Source: Woeseiaceae bacterium
GTDB lineage: Bacteria; Pseudomonadota; Gammaproteobacteria; Steroidobacterales; Woeseiaceae
Assembly (NCBI GenBank): GCA_021773135.1
Contig: JAJFKP010000055.1
Location: 1 to 64,000, forward strand
Reading direction: 5' to 3'
DNA length: 64,000 nucleotides
A program made the translations under genes and the position numbers. Shown piece by piece: positions 36,328-44,227 of this stretch (within the stretch, counting starts at the first letter, position 1; each line of letters opens with the position of its first letter). The notes beneath the pieces are model-generated. The model ran no database searches, was not told where the DNA came from, and saw nothing but the letters and a program-made list of their open reading frames with translations.

Positions 36328-36765
36328 ATGCAGCAATTACCACATCACTATTCGGTTTCAGCAAGCGCCGATTCTACTAGTAATGTCACCCTGGCTGCGG
36401 ATGGGCTGGACAAGCTTGTATCCGCGGCACCCGCAGAATTCGGAGGACCCGGGGACCAATGGTCGCCGGAATCACTACTGGTTGCAGCCGTCGCCGATTG
36501 TTTTGTTCTGTCGTTCAAAGCAATTGCCCGGGCGTCGCATTTTGACTGGTTAAACCTTACGTGCAATGCGAAAGGCATACTCGACCGTACAGACGGCGGG
36601 ATGCGCTTCACAGAATTCGAAATTCACGCCCATCTGGAAATAACGTCGGCAGATCAGCGTGACAAGGCGGAGCTTCTACTGCAAAAGGCCGAGAAGACCT
36701 GCCTCATCACCAATTCACTGATTGCAGAATCTCATCTGACCACGAAGATCGATACCACGGAATAG
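36328..36765 (+). CDS. OsmC family peroxiredoxin-like protein
   Basis: 145 residues with the OsmC fold: PAEFGGPGDQWSPESLLVAAVADCFVLSFKAIA carries the first conserved Cys after a helix, and KAEKTCLITNSL the second. OsmC/Ohr proteins reduce organic hydroperoxides with these two thiols, and some act on other electrophiles. ATG 36328 follows GGGAGAG. It is monocistronic as far as can be seen. Confidence 0.87.
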   Translation: MQQLPHHYSVSASADSTSNVTLAADGLDKLVSAAPAEFGGPGDQWSPESLLVAAVADCFVLSFKAIARASHFDWLNLTCNAKGILDRTDGGMRFTEFEIHAHLEITSADQRDKAELLLQKAEKTCLITNSLIAESHLTTKIDTTE

Positions 36766-36790
36766 AATACAGTTTAACTAGTATTTATAT

Positions 36791-37444
36791 ATGTTTATTT
36801 TTAATACAGTTTTTCTATACTTTCGTCGCCGCATTGTTATTTCTATCGCGATCTCAGGCTGCCTGGCCGCTTGTGCCACGCAGAGCACCTGGCTGAACAG
36901 CGACCGCATCGTGCGAATATTTGGCAATTACGGGGTCGACGTTCTCCGGGCAGACAACCGGCGTCGCGTATCCAGCCTGTACAGTTCGGTGCAACAGTCG
37001 AAAACAACGCGTACCTATGCCGTTGTCGACTTCGCGGGTGCGCCACAATCGCCGTTCGAGCGCGAACACACACTCATCGTTGACGGCGCCTCTATTGGCG
37101 CCACCTTCAGAAGCGGCGGTTGGCAAATCGACAAGCAGCATTTGTTTATCGGCGAACTCGAGATTCCGGAAACCTATGTGGAGATTGGCACGCTGATGCG
37201 GCTCCCGTTGCCCAAAACGCTGGCGACGCACGTTTACCTGCTCAATATCGGCAAGGACGACCAAACTTATCTGTACGCAACCATTACTGAAATCCACCAC
37301 CCGGACTATCTTTCGGTAGACGAGCTGCAGCGAATCTACGGAGAAATCATATTCGATGACTCAAACCGTGACGCTATTCACGATTTTATCGGCCCCCCTT
37401 TTGCCGCAAATGATATACAGGTCCGGATTCGCTCTTTTTATTGA
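36791..37444 (+). CDS. Putative lipoprotein of unknown function
   Basis: 217 residues with a hydrophobic N-terminus ending in the lipobox LAAC (about residue 28), then a soluble beta-rich domain (IVRIFGNYGVDVLRADNRRRVSSLYS...). No family recognised. The gene follows osmC by 25 bases across an AT-rich stretch, and precedes another secreted protein gene. Confidence 0.6.
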   Translation: MFIFNTVFLYFRRRIVISIAISGCLAACATQSTWLNSDRIVRIFGNYGVDVLRADNRRRVSSLYSSVQQSKTTRTYAVVDFAGAPQSPFEREHTLIVDGASIGATFRSGGWQIDKQHLFIGELEIPETYVEIGTLMRLPLPKTLATHVYLLNIGKDDQTYLYATITEIHHPDYLSVDELQRIYGEIIFDDSNRDAIHDFIGPPFAANDIQVRIRSFY

Positions 37445-37468
37445 GTGTAGACTTTCTAAATCGTTTAA

Positions 37469-37960
37469 ATGCAACGACTTAGAGGTTTCGGGGCGATGCC
37501 ACGACAAATTGGATTACTGGCGGTAATCATCTCGGTCCTGCTGTTGCACAGCAGCTTCGCCAATGCGCAGGACAACGTCGACGATCAGGCTGAGGTTTGG
37601 GCAACCGTCGAAGCAATCTGGGATGCACAGGAACAGGGCGACAACGGCTGGGTCGATGCGATGCTGTCTGCGGATTTTGTGGGCTGGCCGAACGGGTCAC
37701 CGGCACCTCGAAGCAAAGCATCAACACGCATGTGGGCACGATTCGATGCCGGCCAGAGCAAGGGTCTGGCGCATGAACTCTACCCGCTTTCCATCGTTGT
37801 TCATGGCGACGTAGCGATCGTTCACTATCTGTTCACGTCATTCACGCAGTTGAAGGACAAGAGCACCCAGTCCCACAATGGACGTTTTACTGACATTCTC
37901 GTTCGAGACGGCGACAGCTGGAAGTTTATTTCCTGGCACGGCGGGTCCGACGCGAGTTAG
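37469..37960 (+). CDS. Secreted SnoaL/NTF2-like protein (DUF4440 type)
   Basis: 163 residues with a signal peptide ending SFANAQ. EVWATVEAIWDAQEQGDNGWVDAMLSADFVGW...VAIVHYLFTSFTQLKDKSTQSHNGRFTDILVRDGDSWKFISWHGG follows the cone-shaped NTF2-like fold used for small-ligand binding or catalysis. The ATG at 37496 (MPRQIG) is an alternative start with a more compact signal. Function unknown. Confidence 0.7.
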   Translation: MQRLRGFGAMPRQIGLLAVIISVLLLHSSFANAQDNVDDQAEVWATVEAIWDAQEQGDNGWVDAMLSADFVGWPNGSPAPRSKASTRMWARFDAGQSKGLAHELYPLSIVVHGDVAIVHYLFTSFTQLKDKSTQSHNGRFTDILVRDGDSWKFISWHGGSDAS

Positions 37961-38454
37961 CAACAACAGACCTGCGGCTATGCTGTAGATTCCGACAACG
38001 GCCCTCCCCCCTTTCGCAGCCCTTGCTTGTCTCCGGACAAGCCACCGCGGCAGATGCCGGAGGTCCCTAACGGACATCGTCCGGTCTGACCGCCGAAGCT
38101 TATGCCTGCTTCGGCCCCGGCAACATCCGATGACAAGAATGCATCACGCCTATTCGCCCCACGAATTCGGCAGGTTATAGGGCGCCAGTTGCGACAGATT
38201 CCACGGCAAGTACCACATTCCCGGCCCTGGCTCCTGTGCCGTTCGATTCCAAACGCGCAAAAGCGCACGCCAATTCCACCCCACAGCATTACAAGATTAC
38301 TTAAGTACCGAAATAACTCATTGTTTTTATTGTCTTCTAAGCTTTTTTCGTCGGCTGGCGCGGATTAAGCGGCCATTCAGGTAGATTGCGCTATTCTTAC
38401 GCTCAACATCAGTAAGTGGACGCAGAACGCACACGTTCTTGCCAGGAGGCATCA
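37961..38454. other. Intergenic region without a recognised gene
   Basis: Nearly 500 bases with no supportable coding frame. It contains a perfect hairpin, GCCGAAGC/GCTTCGGC (38092-38099, 38108-38115), without a following T-run, and an AT-rich stretch near 38290-38350 that may belong to the promoter of the DUF3300 gene. Confidence 0.45.
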
Positions 38455-40344
38455 ATGTACGGCCAATCGACAACGCCAAGATCACAATCCAGGGTGTACT
38501 TGCCTGGACTTATACTGTGCCTCATCACAGGTCTAGCCGTCGCTCAGGTGCCCGTGGACGAAGACGGCAATCCACTTGCCTATTCCGAAGAACAGGCAGC
38601 CGCGGAGAACGCGGCAGAGTCGCCCGACACGACCATGACATCAGGCGAACTACAGGATCTTGTCGGCCCTATCGCCCTTTATCCCGACGACCTTCTTGCG
38701 ATCGTTTTGCCGGCATCCACCTATCCGCTGGAGATCGTTCAGGCCGCCAGATTTCTGGAGCTGTTGGAAGCTGACAGCAGCCTGGAACCGGACGAGGAAT
38801 GGGACGAGGCAGTGATCGCTCTCCTGAACTACCCGGACGTCGTCAGAATGATGAATGACGAAATTGACTGGACCTGGAGACTCGGCGATGCCGTCATCAG
38901 CCAACAGGCCGAAGTGATCGCCGCGGTCGAGCTTTTTCGCGACCGAGCATATGCAGCGGGCAATCTTAAGTCCGATGATAATCAGACTGTCTCCGTTGAC
39001 GACGGTGTAATAGAAATTGTGCCGGTCAACGAAGAAATAATTTATGTGCCGTATTACGAACCAGCCGAGGTCGTGGTCTACCAGCCTCGTCCTGTCTACC
39101 ATTATTACCCGGACCCTTATCCGATTTACTACTACCCGTACCCGGCCGGGTACCGTTTTCGTTCCGGGTATTTCTGGGGCGTAACCACGGCATTCTCGAT
39201 CGGCTGGTCGAATCACTATCTGAATGTCTATCACCCGACCTACCTGGGCCACCCGTACTACGGGCGCAGCTACTACAGTCATTACTATCGTCGACCCAGT
39301 ATCAACGTCTACAACACGTGGTATGTGAATAACAATCGTTATTCGTCGTCCAATCGCTACCGGGATGGCGATCATTGGCGGCCGCGTAACCGTGCCGGAG
39401 CACGTCCCGCCGAGCCGCGGGTGCGCAACTACCATTACCCGCCAGGCGGAGATCAGCGGCGTCGTGAAAACACAGCCGGTCGTTCGCGACTCGAATCGCG
39501 CGATAATGGTCGTATCGACCTTAACCTGCGGCAACGCAGCGAAGCCGATCGGAGGCGCGTAGCGGCGAGCAGCAATACCAGCTCAAATCGCCAGAATCGG
39601 GTTCGCACCGGCGCACCGAACAGCGGGCGCGCGGCAGTATCGAGTCGTGGTAACAACGAGACCGGCGCTCGCTCTACCTCGCGCAGCAATAATCGCAGAG
39701 CGGCCAATGTCGAGGCGGGGGCAAATAGCCGCACCCGCGTTGCCGCTGGCAATGCGCCGCGCTCGCAGGATCGTGCGCAGACCGATTCGAATGCTGCTAT
39801 TCAGTTCAGGAATCGCAGCAATGATACTCGGCGTGCGAATTCGCAGAATGCGAACAGGCGGGCAACTAACAGCACCAACAGACGTCAAGTCAACGCCGAT
39901 TCGCCGGTATCAAACCAGCTTAATCAACGCAACCCCCAGAATCAGGCCCGTGCCGTAACGCGCCAACGCCAGGCGACAAATCGCAGCCCCTTGGACCGAA
40001 CGGCTGCTGCCAGCAATCGCTCGACAGGTGAGCGAAGGTCTGCGGTGCGTTCCCCCCAACCGCGGGCGGCCACTCCCCAGGCGCAGAGGCGCAGCACGAC
40101 GTCACGATCGACCGCACCTAGATCACAGGCTGCGACAAGGTCAAGTGCACCGCGGACAGTCGCTCCGGTCCGTAGCGCACCGCCGCGGTCTGCAGCGCCC
40201 ACGCGCAGCTCGGCACCGCGCCAATCTGCTCCCGCTGCGTCGGGACCGGCCAACAGCAGTCGCGGAACGTCCAGTGCGCCCAGGAACAGCTCGCGAGCCA
40301 GTCAGTCACGACGTGGGTCGTCGCGACCTCGCAACGGAAACTAG
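38455..40344 (+). CDS. DUF3300 exported protein with a long Arg/Ser/Asn-rich tail
   Basis: 629 residues: signal peptide, DUF3300 domain (about 60-215: LVGPIALYPDDLLAIVLPASTYPLEIVQAARFLE...YPDVVRMMNDEIDWTWRLGDAV), a Tyr/Pro-rich stretch (about 205-260), then about 300 residues of low-complexity Arg, Ser, Asn, Ala and Pro with repeated RSxAPRS-like units. The tail is strongly basic and likely unstructured, suited to binding polyanions at the envelope; that is inference. AGGAGG five bases before ATG 38455 fixes the start. Confidence 0.85.
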   Translation: MYGQSTTPRSQSRVYLPGLILCLITGLAVAQVPVDEDGNPLAYSEEQAAAENAAESPDTTMTSGELQDLVGPIALYPDDLLAIVLPASTYPLEIVQAARFLELLEADSSLEPDEEWDEAVIALLNYPDVVRMMNDEIDWTWRLGDAVISQQAEVIAAVELFRDRAYAAGNLKSDDNQTVSVDDGVIEIVPVNEEIIYVPYYEPAEVVVYQPRPVYHYYPDPYPIYYYPYPAGYRFRSGYFWGVTTAFSIGWSNHYLNVYHPTYLGHPYYGRSYYSHYYRRPSINVYNTWYVNNNRYSSSNRYRDGDHWRPRNRAGARPAEPRVRNYHYPPGGDQRRRENTAGRSRLESRDNGRIDLNLRQRSEADRRRVAASSNTSSNRQNRVRTGAPNSGRAAVSSRGNNETGARSTSRSNNRRAANVEAGANSRTRVAAGNAPRSQDRAQTDSNAAIQFRNRSNDTRRANSQNANRRATNSTNRRQVNADSPVSNQLNQRNPQNQARAVTRQRQATNRSPLDRTAAASNRSTGERRSAVRSPQPRAATPQAQRRSTTSRSTAPRSQAATRSSAPRTVAPVRSAPPRSAAPTRSSAPRQSAPAASGPANSSRGTSSAPRNSSRASQSRRGSSRPRNGN

Positions 40345-40417
40345 CGCAAACCAGTCGATACGTTTGAGCTGATTCAGCAGCAAGAATTGACGTCTCGGAG
40401 CCGGTGGCTCCGACCGG

Positions 40418-40463
40418 GAACAGGGTAAATCTTACGACTCTTCAGATTTGCCCTGTTCTTTTT
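40418..40463 (+). terminator. Rho-independent terminator with a 15-bp stem
   Basis: GAACAGGGTAAATCT (40418-40432) pairs with AGATTTGCCCTGTTC (40444-40458), one G-T wobble, and five T follow. It ends the DUF3300 transcript. The 3' arm also encodes the last codons of the convergent 56-residue gene. Confidence 0.88.
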
Positions 40464-40602
40464 CGTTCTTCGCAGCGGCTTCTTTCTTCGCAGCGGCCTG
40501 CCCGCTTTCAAAATCGCCGGAAGAAAATTCCCAGGCAACGTAAAAGACGCAGCCAGCAACAATCAGTGCCATTGCCACAAGTATGAGGGATAAAAGATTC
40601 AT
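40432..40602 (-). CDS. Short single-span membrane protein
   Basis: 56 residues: MNLLSLILVAMALIVAGCVFYVAWEF forms one membrane helix with a possible lipobox (VAGC), followed by a charged tail with two AAAK-type repeats (QAAAKKEAAAKNEKEQGKSEES). The frame is clean from ATG 40602 to TAA at 40432. No strong ribosome-binding site is visible, and no family is recognised. It lies just downstream of the SPFH/ribbon-helix-helix genes on the same strand and may be their third member. Confidence 0.55.
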   Translation of the reverse strand: MNLLSLILVAMALIVAGCVFYVAWEFSSGDFESGQAAAKKEAAAKNEKEQGKSEES

Positions 40603-40646
40603 CGGACGATCATAGCCCGAATCGAGCAGTGATATCGCGGAAGCTG

Positions 40647-40817
40647 TTATTTTCGACTGCGATCACCCTCTTTCAGCCGACCGGCCTTACGCAGCGCTTC
40701 CCGCAATACGAATTCGATCTGCGCGTTCAGGCTGCGCAGATCATCCTCGGCCCAACGGTGCATTGCTTTCATCGTCTTCTCGTCGATGCGCAATGCGAAT
40801 GCTTTGCGTGAACTCAT
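40647..40817 (-). CDS. Arc-type ribbon-helix-helix protein
   Basis: 56 residues: SSRKAFALRIDEKTMKAMHRWAEDDLRSLNAQIEFVLREALRKAGR. The strand FALRIDEK, helix, LRSLNAQIEFVLREAL helix pattern is the Arc/MetJ fold that binds operator DNA as a dimer of dimers. ATG 40817 is preferred; the frame opens to 40922, inside the SPFH gene. It follows the SPFH gene by 50 bases and may repress the pair through the direct repeats at 41762-41783. Confidence 0.78.
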   Translation of the reverse strand: MSSRKAFALRIDEKTMKAMHRWAEDDLRSLNAQIEFVLREALRKAGRLKEGDRSRK

Positions 40818-40867
40818 GTGATTCTCTGTTTGCGAGTCGGTTCCCGATGGCGGCGGTGTTGGCCTGC

Positions 40868-41737
40868 CTAGGTGTAGAGCGAACCCGTATTCAGGACAGG
40901 TTTCGCGCCCTCTTCGCTGCATAACACGGTCAGGAGGTTGCCAACCATCGTCGCCTTTCTTTCCTCATCGAGTTCGACAATATTGTTTGCGCTCAATTGT
41001 TCAAGCGCCATCTGGACCATGCCAACAGCGCCGGCCACGATCTGCGTGCGGGCGGCGATTACGGCAGAAGCCTGCTGGCGGCGCAACATCGCATTGGCAA
41101 TTTCGGGCGCATAGGCGAGATGGCTGATACGTGCCTCGATCACATTGACGCCCGCCTCTTCCAGCCTGTCCTGAATTTCTTCGCGGAGCGCCTGCGCAAT
41201 CTCAGCCGGATTGCTCCGCAACGCCAGTGTTTGATTCTCATGCGGTTCGTAAGGATAGGTTGTCGTGAGGTTGCGCAGCGCGGATTCGCTTTGGATCGTC
41301 ACGAATTGTTCGTAATCGTCAACTTCAAATATTGCCTCCGCAGTATCGATAACGCGCCATACCACAACCGCCGCAATCTCGATCGGACTACCCTGTGAAT
41401 CATTGACTTTCAGTTTGCCGCTTTCGAAGTTTCGCACGCGCAGTGAAACCGCCTTTTTGGTGTAAAAAGGATTTGCCCAGCGCAACCCCGGCTGACGCGC
41501 CGTTCCGGAGTAGGCGCCAAAAAGTTGCAGCACCCGTGCCTCGTTGGGCTGAACCATGAAAAAGCCGAACCAAAACACGATGCCGAGCAGTAGCGCGATA
41601 GCCGACGAAATGATGCCGACAAGCGAATAGGCCTGCAGCGCATTAACGAACCAAAAGATGAGCCCGGCCTGTACAAGCAGCAAGACGACCAGCATCAGGT
41701 ATCCCGATGGGACTTTCCTATCAATCTCTCGGTTCAT
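40868..41737 (-). CDS. SPFH/Band 7 domain membrane protein
   Basis: 289 residues: two N-terminal hydrophobic segments (about 13-60), then the SPFH domain (about 62-210: [35 protein letters not shown]...[41 protein letters not shown]) and a helical C-terminus. SPFH proteins build oligomeric membrane microdomain scaffolds. In many genomes a similar protein is paired with an Arc-type regulator, as here. Confidence 0.88.
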   Translation of the reverse strand: MNREIDRKVPSGYLMLVVLLLVQAGLIFWFVNALQAYSLVGIISSAIALLLGIVFWFGFFMVQPNEARVLQLFGAYSGTARQPGLRWANPFYTKKAVSLRVRNFESGKLKVNDSQGSPIEIAAVVVWRVIDTAEAIFEVDDYEQFVTIQSESALRNLTTTYPYEPHENQTLALRSNPAEIAQALREEIQDRLEEAGVNVIEARISHLAYAPEIANAMLRRQQASAVIAARTQIVAGAVGMVQMALEQLSANNIVELDEERKATMVGNLLTVLCSEEGAKPVLNTGSLYT

Positions 41738-41761
41738 GGCTTTTCTCCTGCATTGTAGATA

Positions 41762-41783
41762 GATATCATTTTGATATCATTTT
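41762..41783. promoter_or_regulatory. Tandem 11-bp repeats upstream of the SPFH gene, possible operator
   Basis: GATATCATTTT occurs twice head-to-tail (41762-41772, 41773-41783), 25 bases upstream of the SPFH start codon. The 11-bp period places both copies on one face of DNA, which suits adjacent ribbon-helix-helix dimers. The 56-residue Arc-type protein of the same operon is the natural candidate to bind it. Inference only. Confidence 0.5.
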
Positions 41784-41979
41784 GCTAGCATGTCAATAAC
41801 GGCAGTGCGACCAGGTTATGTTAAGCAATCGCGTTACAGGAGACCCTGCAAGCGCCTGGTCACAAAGAAACGCAACCTCATGCGCCCGGCCTGTAAAACT
41901 TAAAATGACCTGTTGGCCATTGTTTGTTATATATTTTTTCTCAACACGACTAGTGCCCTAGGCAACCGGCTTCGTCCGC

Positions 41980-42879
41980 ATGCAAAATGCGCGGGATGCC
42001 AGGACTGCAGGCGGAGAATCTTCCATCGAGAACAGTATCGAATCGACGCAGCGATCCGGCCGTCCCGAAGCGACCCGGCAGACTATCAAGTGGGTCGTCT
42101 ACTCCCTGTTAGTCGTCAACTGGGGTTACTACATTTTTGATGACTGGCGAGTTGCGCAACACACGCTGTCGGCCGGCGATGGACTTCTCGAATACCTGAA
42201 CGCCTATGCCACGTCACTCGACGAGCTTGCCTGGTTCGCAATGCTGTTTCTTTTCGAAGCGGAGACCTATTGGCTTTCAGATGATCAGATGTCACGCTTC
42301 CTGCGCTTTAGCTTCGTTGGACTTCGATTCACCTGCTACGCCTTCCTGGCGCACACTGTCTATGCTTATGTTTTCAACTATTTCGAACTCGTCAATGCCC
42401 CGCTTCTGCATCACGTTGCTTCGGTCTGCGATCTCTCCGATCAGGCTTTCTCGTTTGTTCGCAACCTTGCTTATACGTCGATCGATACAGCCAATTGCGG
42501 TTCCTTAAGCAACGCCGGAGCACTTTTTCAGATTGGTGGAGACTCGGTGGTCAGTGACGCTGCCGGCGTTGCAGAGCTTAAGTTTCTGTACGCTGTCGAC
42601 ATAGAAGATGCCCTGGTCTGGCTGTCAGTCGTATTGACTATCGAGTTCGTTGTTCTGCTTCAGGAGCGTGGCATATCAGAAGGACCATTGATTAATGCCT
42701 GCAACTACCTGACTTTCGGCCTCTATGGTGTCCTGGTATGCAACGCATTAATCTGGTTCTGGAAAGGCCACTACGTCTATGGCTGGGACCAGTTACTCTG
42801 GATCGGCGGCTTTGCCGCTATCGAGATGAACCTGTCAGAGTGGCGTGACGAACTCAACGAGGAAGCTGCCGCAGCCTGA
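41980..42879 (+). CDS. Polytopic membrane protein, copy 2 of the family at 28072
   Basis: 299 residues with a polar N-terminal extension of about 35 residues, then about six helices. Blocks matching copy 1: VVYSLLVVNWGYYIFDDW, TSLDELAWFAMLFLFEAETYWLSDDQ, LRFTCYAF, cysteine loop (SVCDLSDQ...DTANCGSL), VWLSVVLTIEFVVLLQERG and DQLLWIGGFAAIEMNLSEWRDE. The two cysteines probably face one side in the same loop and could form a disulfide. No named family recognised. The start at 41980 lacks a strong ribosome-binding site. Confidence 0.7.
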   Translation: MQNARDARTAGGESSIENSIESTQRSGRPEATRQTIKWVVYSLLVVNWGYYIFDDWRVAQHTLSAGDGLLEYLNAYATSLDELAWFAMLFLFEAETYWLSDDQMSRFLRFSFVGLRFTCYAFLAHTVYAYVFNYFELVNAPLLHHVASVCDLSDQAFSFVRNLAYTSIDTANCGSLSNAGALFQIGGDSVVSDAAGVAELKFLYAVDIEDALVWLSVVLTIEFVVLLQERGISEGPLINACNYLTFGLYGVLVCNALIWFWKGHYVYGWDQLLWIGGFAAIEMNLSEWRDELNEEAAAA

Positions 42880-42944
42880 CTTTTTGCCTATACTCGTAAG
42901 TCTGTCATCTGCAAGATCTCATTAAAATAGCTAGGGGAAAAACA

Positions 42945-44189
42945 ATGGTTGTTCGATTTATCGCGTTTCTGGCGAGCCTGCTTTTCATTGCTGCCTGCGG
43001 ACCTGCCGAACAGGCTGCGCCACCTGAACCGTCGGCCGCAGCGACTGAGACAACACTCGACAACGCTGCCCGAGCTGCGGAGATTGCAAAGAACGCCATC
43101 ATTATCGATACACATATCGACGTCCCCTATCGCCTGGTCGACGCCTGGGAGGACGTTTCGGAGTCAACTGATGGTGGCGACTTTGACTATCCGCGGGCTG
43201 TCGCAGGCGGCCTGAATGCGCCATTCATGTCGATATATACGCCGGCAGGACTGGAGGCTGAGGGACGCTCGAAGGAAGTGGCCGAGTCACTCATCGACCT
43301 GGTCAATAAAATCGTTTCGGAATCTCCCGACAAGTTTGCGATTGCCCTGTCACCTGCCGATGTCGAGGCACAATTCGCCGCGGGTCTCATTTCCTTACCG
43401 ATGGGAATGGAGAACGGCTCACCCATCGAAGGCAATATCGCAAACGTGCAGCATTTTTTCGATCGTGGCATTCGCTACATCACTCTGGCACACGGACTGT
43501 CGAACCACATCTCTGACTCATCGTACGACGAAAATAAACAGTGGGATGGACTGAGCGAATTTGGTATGGAAGTCGTCAGTGAAATGAATCGCGTGGGCAT
43601 CATGGTTGACATCAGCCACGTATCTGATGGTGCGTTCTGGGATGTAATGGAAATTACAAGCGCCCCCGCTATTGCCTCACACTCGTCCGCGCGGCATTTC
43701 ACACCTGACTGGGAACGAAACATAGCTGATGACATGATTGTCCGGCTTGCGGAGAATGGCGGCGTTGTCATGATCAACTATGGATCTGCATTCCTGGTGC
43801 AACGGGCTCAGGATTACAGCAATGCAAAACGTGAGGCCATGCGGGCCTATCTTGAAATGAATGACATTGAGGCATCTGACGAAGCATCGGCCGCCTTCGA
43901 TCTTGTCTATGAGGCCGAGCATGGTGGATACCCCTACGCCACGCTCGAAGAAACGCTGGACCACTTCGACCACATCGTCAATCTGGTTGGCGTCGAGCAT
44001 GTAGGCATAGGATCTGATTACGACGGTGTCGGTGACAGTCTGCCGATTGGTCTGAAGGACGTATCGACGTATCCCAATCTGGTCGAAGGACTACTCGACC
44101 GGGGATACAGCGAGTCTGATATTGAGAAAATTCTTGGTGGAAATTTGCTGCGCGTCTGGCGAGCCGTTGCGGCAGCGGCAGAAATTTAG
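42945..44189 (+). CDS. Membrane dipeptidase (peptidase M19), lipoprotein
   Basis: 414 residues with a lipobox (FIAAC, about residue 19). The renal dipeptidase zinc motifs are all visible: IDTHIDVPYRL, GMENGSPIEGN, HSSARHFTPD, and the C-terminal VGIGSDYDGVGD. M19 enzymes cleave dipeptides, including those with D-residues. AGGGG precedes the ATG. It is followed after 38 bases by a D-aminoacylase-like gene, suggesting joint use of D-amino acid-containing peptides. Confidence 0.92.
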   Translation: MVVRFIAFLASLLFIAACGPAEQAAPPEPSAAATETTLDNAARAAEIAKNAIIIDTHIDVPYRLVDAWEDVSESTDGGDFDYPRAVAGGLNAPFMSIYTPAGLEAEGRSKEVAESLIDLVNKIVSESPDKFAIALSPADVEAQFAAGLISLPMGMENGSPIEGNIANVQHFFDRGIRYITLAHGLSNHISDSSYDENKQWDGLSEFGMEVVSEMNRVGIMVDISHVSDGAFWDVMEITSAPAIASHSSARHFTPDWERNIADDMIVRLAENGGVVMINYGSAFLVQRAQDYSNAKREAMRAYLEMNDIEASDEASAAFDLVYEAEHGGYPYATLEETLDHFDHIVNLVGVEHVGIGSDYDGVGDSLPIGLKDVSTYPNLVEGLLDRGYSESDIEKILGGNLLRVWRAVAAAAEI

Positions 44190-44227
44190 CCCGGCTGCAA
44201 ATGTGATTTTCTCGAGAGGTTGAGATC

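Noticed and set aside
37978-38289. 103-residue Gly/Arg/Cys-rich minus-strand frame
   Set aside because: No ribosome-binding site or recognisable fold, and the composition looks like non-coding GC-rich DNA.
38650-39534. 294-residue frame opposite the DUF3300 gene
   Set aside because: Antisense shadow of a compositionally biased gene, with no start site or family similarity.
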